DNA of 64,000 bases from Trifolium pratense (lineage: Eukaryota > Streptophyta > Magnoliopsida > Fabales > Fabaceae). Of the stretch, positions 61,691-64,000 are shown piece after piece. The stretch spans positions 1,495,501 through 1,559,500 of the forward strand of contig NC_060059.1 of the NCBI RefSeq assembly GCF_020283565.1, given 5' to 3'. Position 1 is the first letter of the stretch, and each line of letters begins with the position of its first letter. Under the pieces are notes generated by a model, which saw only the letters and a program-made list of their open reading frames with translations, made no database searches and was not told the origin of the DNA. The position numbers were made by a program, and so were the translations under genes.

Positions 61691-61870
61691 AAGCATCAAT
61701 ACTAGAATAAAGAGTTTATTTATTTACTAAACCAAAACATTATCAATTGCAGGAAATAGCTGATGAAGCCGTCTAATTATTATTACAGAACTCCTCGTCA
61801 GTTTGGTTGTGTAATTCATTCATGGTGGATATCTGAATTTATATCACAACTATTACAATATTTAAAATAT
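61551..61870 (-). pseudogene. Copy of the distal part of DNAJC17 intron 2
   Basis: Matches 32645-32970 of the parent gene (gtcatcttcactaa, cttgcattactagaataaa-type words, 'gaagccgtctaattattattacagaactcc', 'ttcattcatggtgg'). In the parent this lies downstream of exon 2; here it lies upstream of the exon 1 remnant, so segment order is permuted. It ends at an (AT)n run at 61871. Confidence 0.75.
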
Positions 61871-61879
61871 ATATATATA

Positions 61880-62886
61880 TATATAGGAGGGATCAAATTA
61901 CACCGGTGTAACATTTGAGTAATGTTACACCGCTTAATAACGCTTTAACGAATACAAATTTTACAAAATCCACCGTTAGATAAAAAATTTATATCATATA
62001 GATCATCTATGTTACGTCTTACAAAAATCTAAAATCGTTTGATATGTTGTCCACTTGCATCCATCGACAAATTTTTCTCCACCTTATATCGAAAACAAAC
62101 ATTTGAACAACGTTAAATCTCTTCGATCTCTTGAAAACAAAACAGACATGACAACTCATGTGGATTATTAATAACTCCCCTATTAGCTAAAAAAAAAAGG
62201 TTAATTTATAATTTATATTGATTGATCTCTTATTTGAATTGTTATTTATTTGGGTTTTTTAACATTTTGTGTCTTGAAAGTCATTATCCATTACAAGTTC
62301 TACTTATACTTTCTTTGAGACACTTTGTAAGGAACCAAAATGAATGAAAACATTTTATTTTACTTGTCTTTCTTTTATGCTTTTTCTATATTTTCCTTAG
62401 AATAGTTGTAGCTCTCTACTACTTATCATTTAGTGTTTTCATTTTTTTTATCTCATTTCCGCTAGTCAAGATTAGAGATGAAAATTTATATTTTTGATGC
62501 TACTGAAGATGTCTAATGGTGAATTCTTTGTACTGAAAAATACTTCAATGCAAAGGGAACATTAGACGCAACAAAGATAAGTCATATTAAGGAAGCTATG
62601 ACATGCCCAACTCTCAACCGGTGGAAATGGTGGTTTCTTTGTCATCTACATGTCACTTTGAACCCATTCACAAATTCATCTCTTTAGGAATCTCAATAAT
62701 CCTGTGAATCTTAAGATGAATACATAGATCATCAGAGTTCATCAATGACTAAGCATGTTTGTTATGACTGTCATGGCATGCATTAATATTGACTCTTCTA
62801 GCATGAAAAAGAAAACTGAGAAAAAAATCTTTATCAATGGTTTTATCAAATTTCTGGGTTTCTCATTAATCAACCCAGTAATATGT
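61880..62886. other. Intergenic; short palindrome near 61898, otherwise nothing
   Basis: Just after the (AT)n run, 'aaattacaccggtgtaacatttgagtaatgttacaccg' contains a perfect palindrome TTACACCGGTGTAA (around 61899-61912) and an inverted partner; it may be one end of a MITE whose other end I could not find. The rest, up to the TNL stop codon at 62887, has no supported feature. Confidence 0.4.
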
Positions 62887-64000
62887 CTAATTATTTGTTA
62901 CATACTTGATTTGAACAGATGAATTTCCACTTCCACTGTGCATCATTTGTGGGTTTAATTGTTCTAAATCCTCCTTAGATATCCAACGATAACCACAATT
63001 TTTTACCTCCAAATGCAAACCAAGGGGCTGCTCAACTACAGCTGCCAATTCAATAGTACTACTAATATCATGCAATCCCTTTGTAATATGGCTCATATAA
63101 TAATCAATACATTCTCCCCTAGTGAAAAAAATAAGCAAAAGGTGTTCTAACTCAACTGTGACCAGATCTTTTTCAAGATGGATGGGAATAACTGGAAACC
63201 GTCCACGTTGTTTACTTTGAAAACCGAACCCAATATGAGGTGACCGTCCTTCACCTAAATTATTTGGATCATCATGTGCCACAAATGTTAAGCAACAAGC
63301 AACACCTATCCAATTGTTGTCATGCATAATAGGTGATGGATCCATGCTTATTGAACTACCAACATTTTGTTTTTTAAACCATATTGGAATTTGAGCTCTT
63401 GGAATAACAATATCAATCTGACCCATTGGAAGATCAGATTGCATGTGCACCTTATACCAGATAAATTAGTTATGTATTAGTTCAATCACATAAAAAGATA
63501 TGTATAGACAAAAGGAAAAAGGATGGATTAGGCACCTGAAGGAGTTGTATCATCCAAGAAAAAGCCATTTTATAACAGCATTCCATCTCAATTAAACTGG
63601 GGCAGTCAAAAATATATAATCCAGCTACATATCTACCAAAAAATGTTTTTCCTACTGGCAAGACTGTATTTGATGCGAGCTCAGGCAAATATTTCAGCTG
63701 CTTACAATGCTCCAAGTTCAATTGTCTAAGTTTGGAAAGTTCCTTGATGCTTGAAGGTAGTGTAACAAAGTTGTTTCCCCCCAAATTTAGGATTTCTAAA
63801 GAATGTAACCACCCAATAGCATTAGGGATTTGAAGAAGATTGCAGAAACTTAGGTCAAGATATTGCAAACATGACAAACGAGAAGGCAGTAATAAACCAA
63901 CTGAATCTTTACGTTTGCGAAAAAAAGAAAATCGAAAGGACGGGATGCAGGATGTTGACTGGTATTGGGTAGTACTTTCTTTGTTATCAAGCATCTCTAA
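62887..64000 (-). CDS. TIR-NBS-LRR (TNL) resistance protein, C-terminal part
   Basis: Two exons at the 3' end of a gene continuing past the right edge: 63536 to beyond 64000, and 62887-63450, joined CAG|GTGCC...AAG|GTGCAC in phase 0 across an 85-bp intron. The first holds leucine-rich repeats (LQYLDLSFCNLLQIPNAIG, LEILNLGGNNFVTLPSSIK, LRQLNLEHCKQLKYLPELA). The second holds the post-LRR C-JID domain of TNLs (VIPRAQIPIWFKKQNVGSSI, NNWIGVACC, EVKNCGYRWI). Such proteins are intracellular immune receptors; C-JID helps recognise pathogen effectors (family knowledge). The TIR and NB-ARC parts are outside the window, so the class is inferred from the LRR/C-JID style. No lesion in the visible part. 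Confidence 0.88.

Noticed and set aside
1..64000. CRISPR arrays, bacterial operons, phage or organelle-derived blocks
   Set aside because: No regularly spaced repeats of that kind; gene structure is nuclear plant throughout, and the tandem repeats found are explained by intron-derived or transposon sequence.

Overview
This is a plant nuclear genome window: intron-rich genes with GT-AG junctions, AT-rich intergenic DNA, plant gene families (TIR-NBS-LRR-type receptor, BCS1-like AAA-ATPase, PP2A B' subunit, transportin, ATR) and many MITEs plus a Ty1/copia element. The protein style and repeat families look legume, most likely Medicago; that assignment is inference from recall, not a search.

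Layout. 1-4646 (-): 5' seven exons of a tetracycline-transporter-like MFS protein that runs off the left edge and carries a 2-bp frameshift in exon 3. 4647-14930: 10 kb of mostly non-genic DNA with a SINE, a tRNA-Leu relic, a LINE RNase H relic, a small MULE MITE, foldbacks and one possible small Ser-rich gene. 14931-16585 (+): two-exon PP2A B' (B56) subunit, followed by tRNA-Asp(GUC) on the - strand (16840-16911). 18541-29673 (-): complete 29-exon transportin-1 gene (893 aa). 32461-34349 (-): three-exon DNAJC17-type J-domain/RRM protein. 35949-37424 (-): intronless AAA-ATPase. 38055-51289 (-): an ATR checkpoint-kinase locus of 13 exons that looks broken: four apparent 1-nt frameshifts, one in-frame stop and no FATC end. 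51290-62886: a mobile-element district with a 1-kb near-palindromic MULE (9-bp target duplication), a TIR element enclosing foreign gene-like sequence, a degenerate copia element, and scrambled partial copies of the DNAJC17 gene with a ~186-bp tandem array. 62887-64000 (-): 3' end of a TNL disease-resistance gene running off the right edge.

How it fits together. These are unrelated housekeeping and accessory loci, not an operon. MFS next to TRN1 resembles the Arabidopsis At2g16950-At2g16970 neighbourhood (recall), so the left half may be ancestral gene order. The right half is shaped by duplication and transposons. I found no new enzymatic system, CRISPR or phage-like module. The most notable items are the decayed ATR locus, the order-permuted DNAJC17 duplicate, and several elements whose exact target-site duplications can be read directly. 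All exon borders were worked out by eye from reading frame and GT-AG sites; no similarity search was run.
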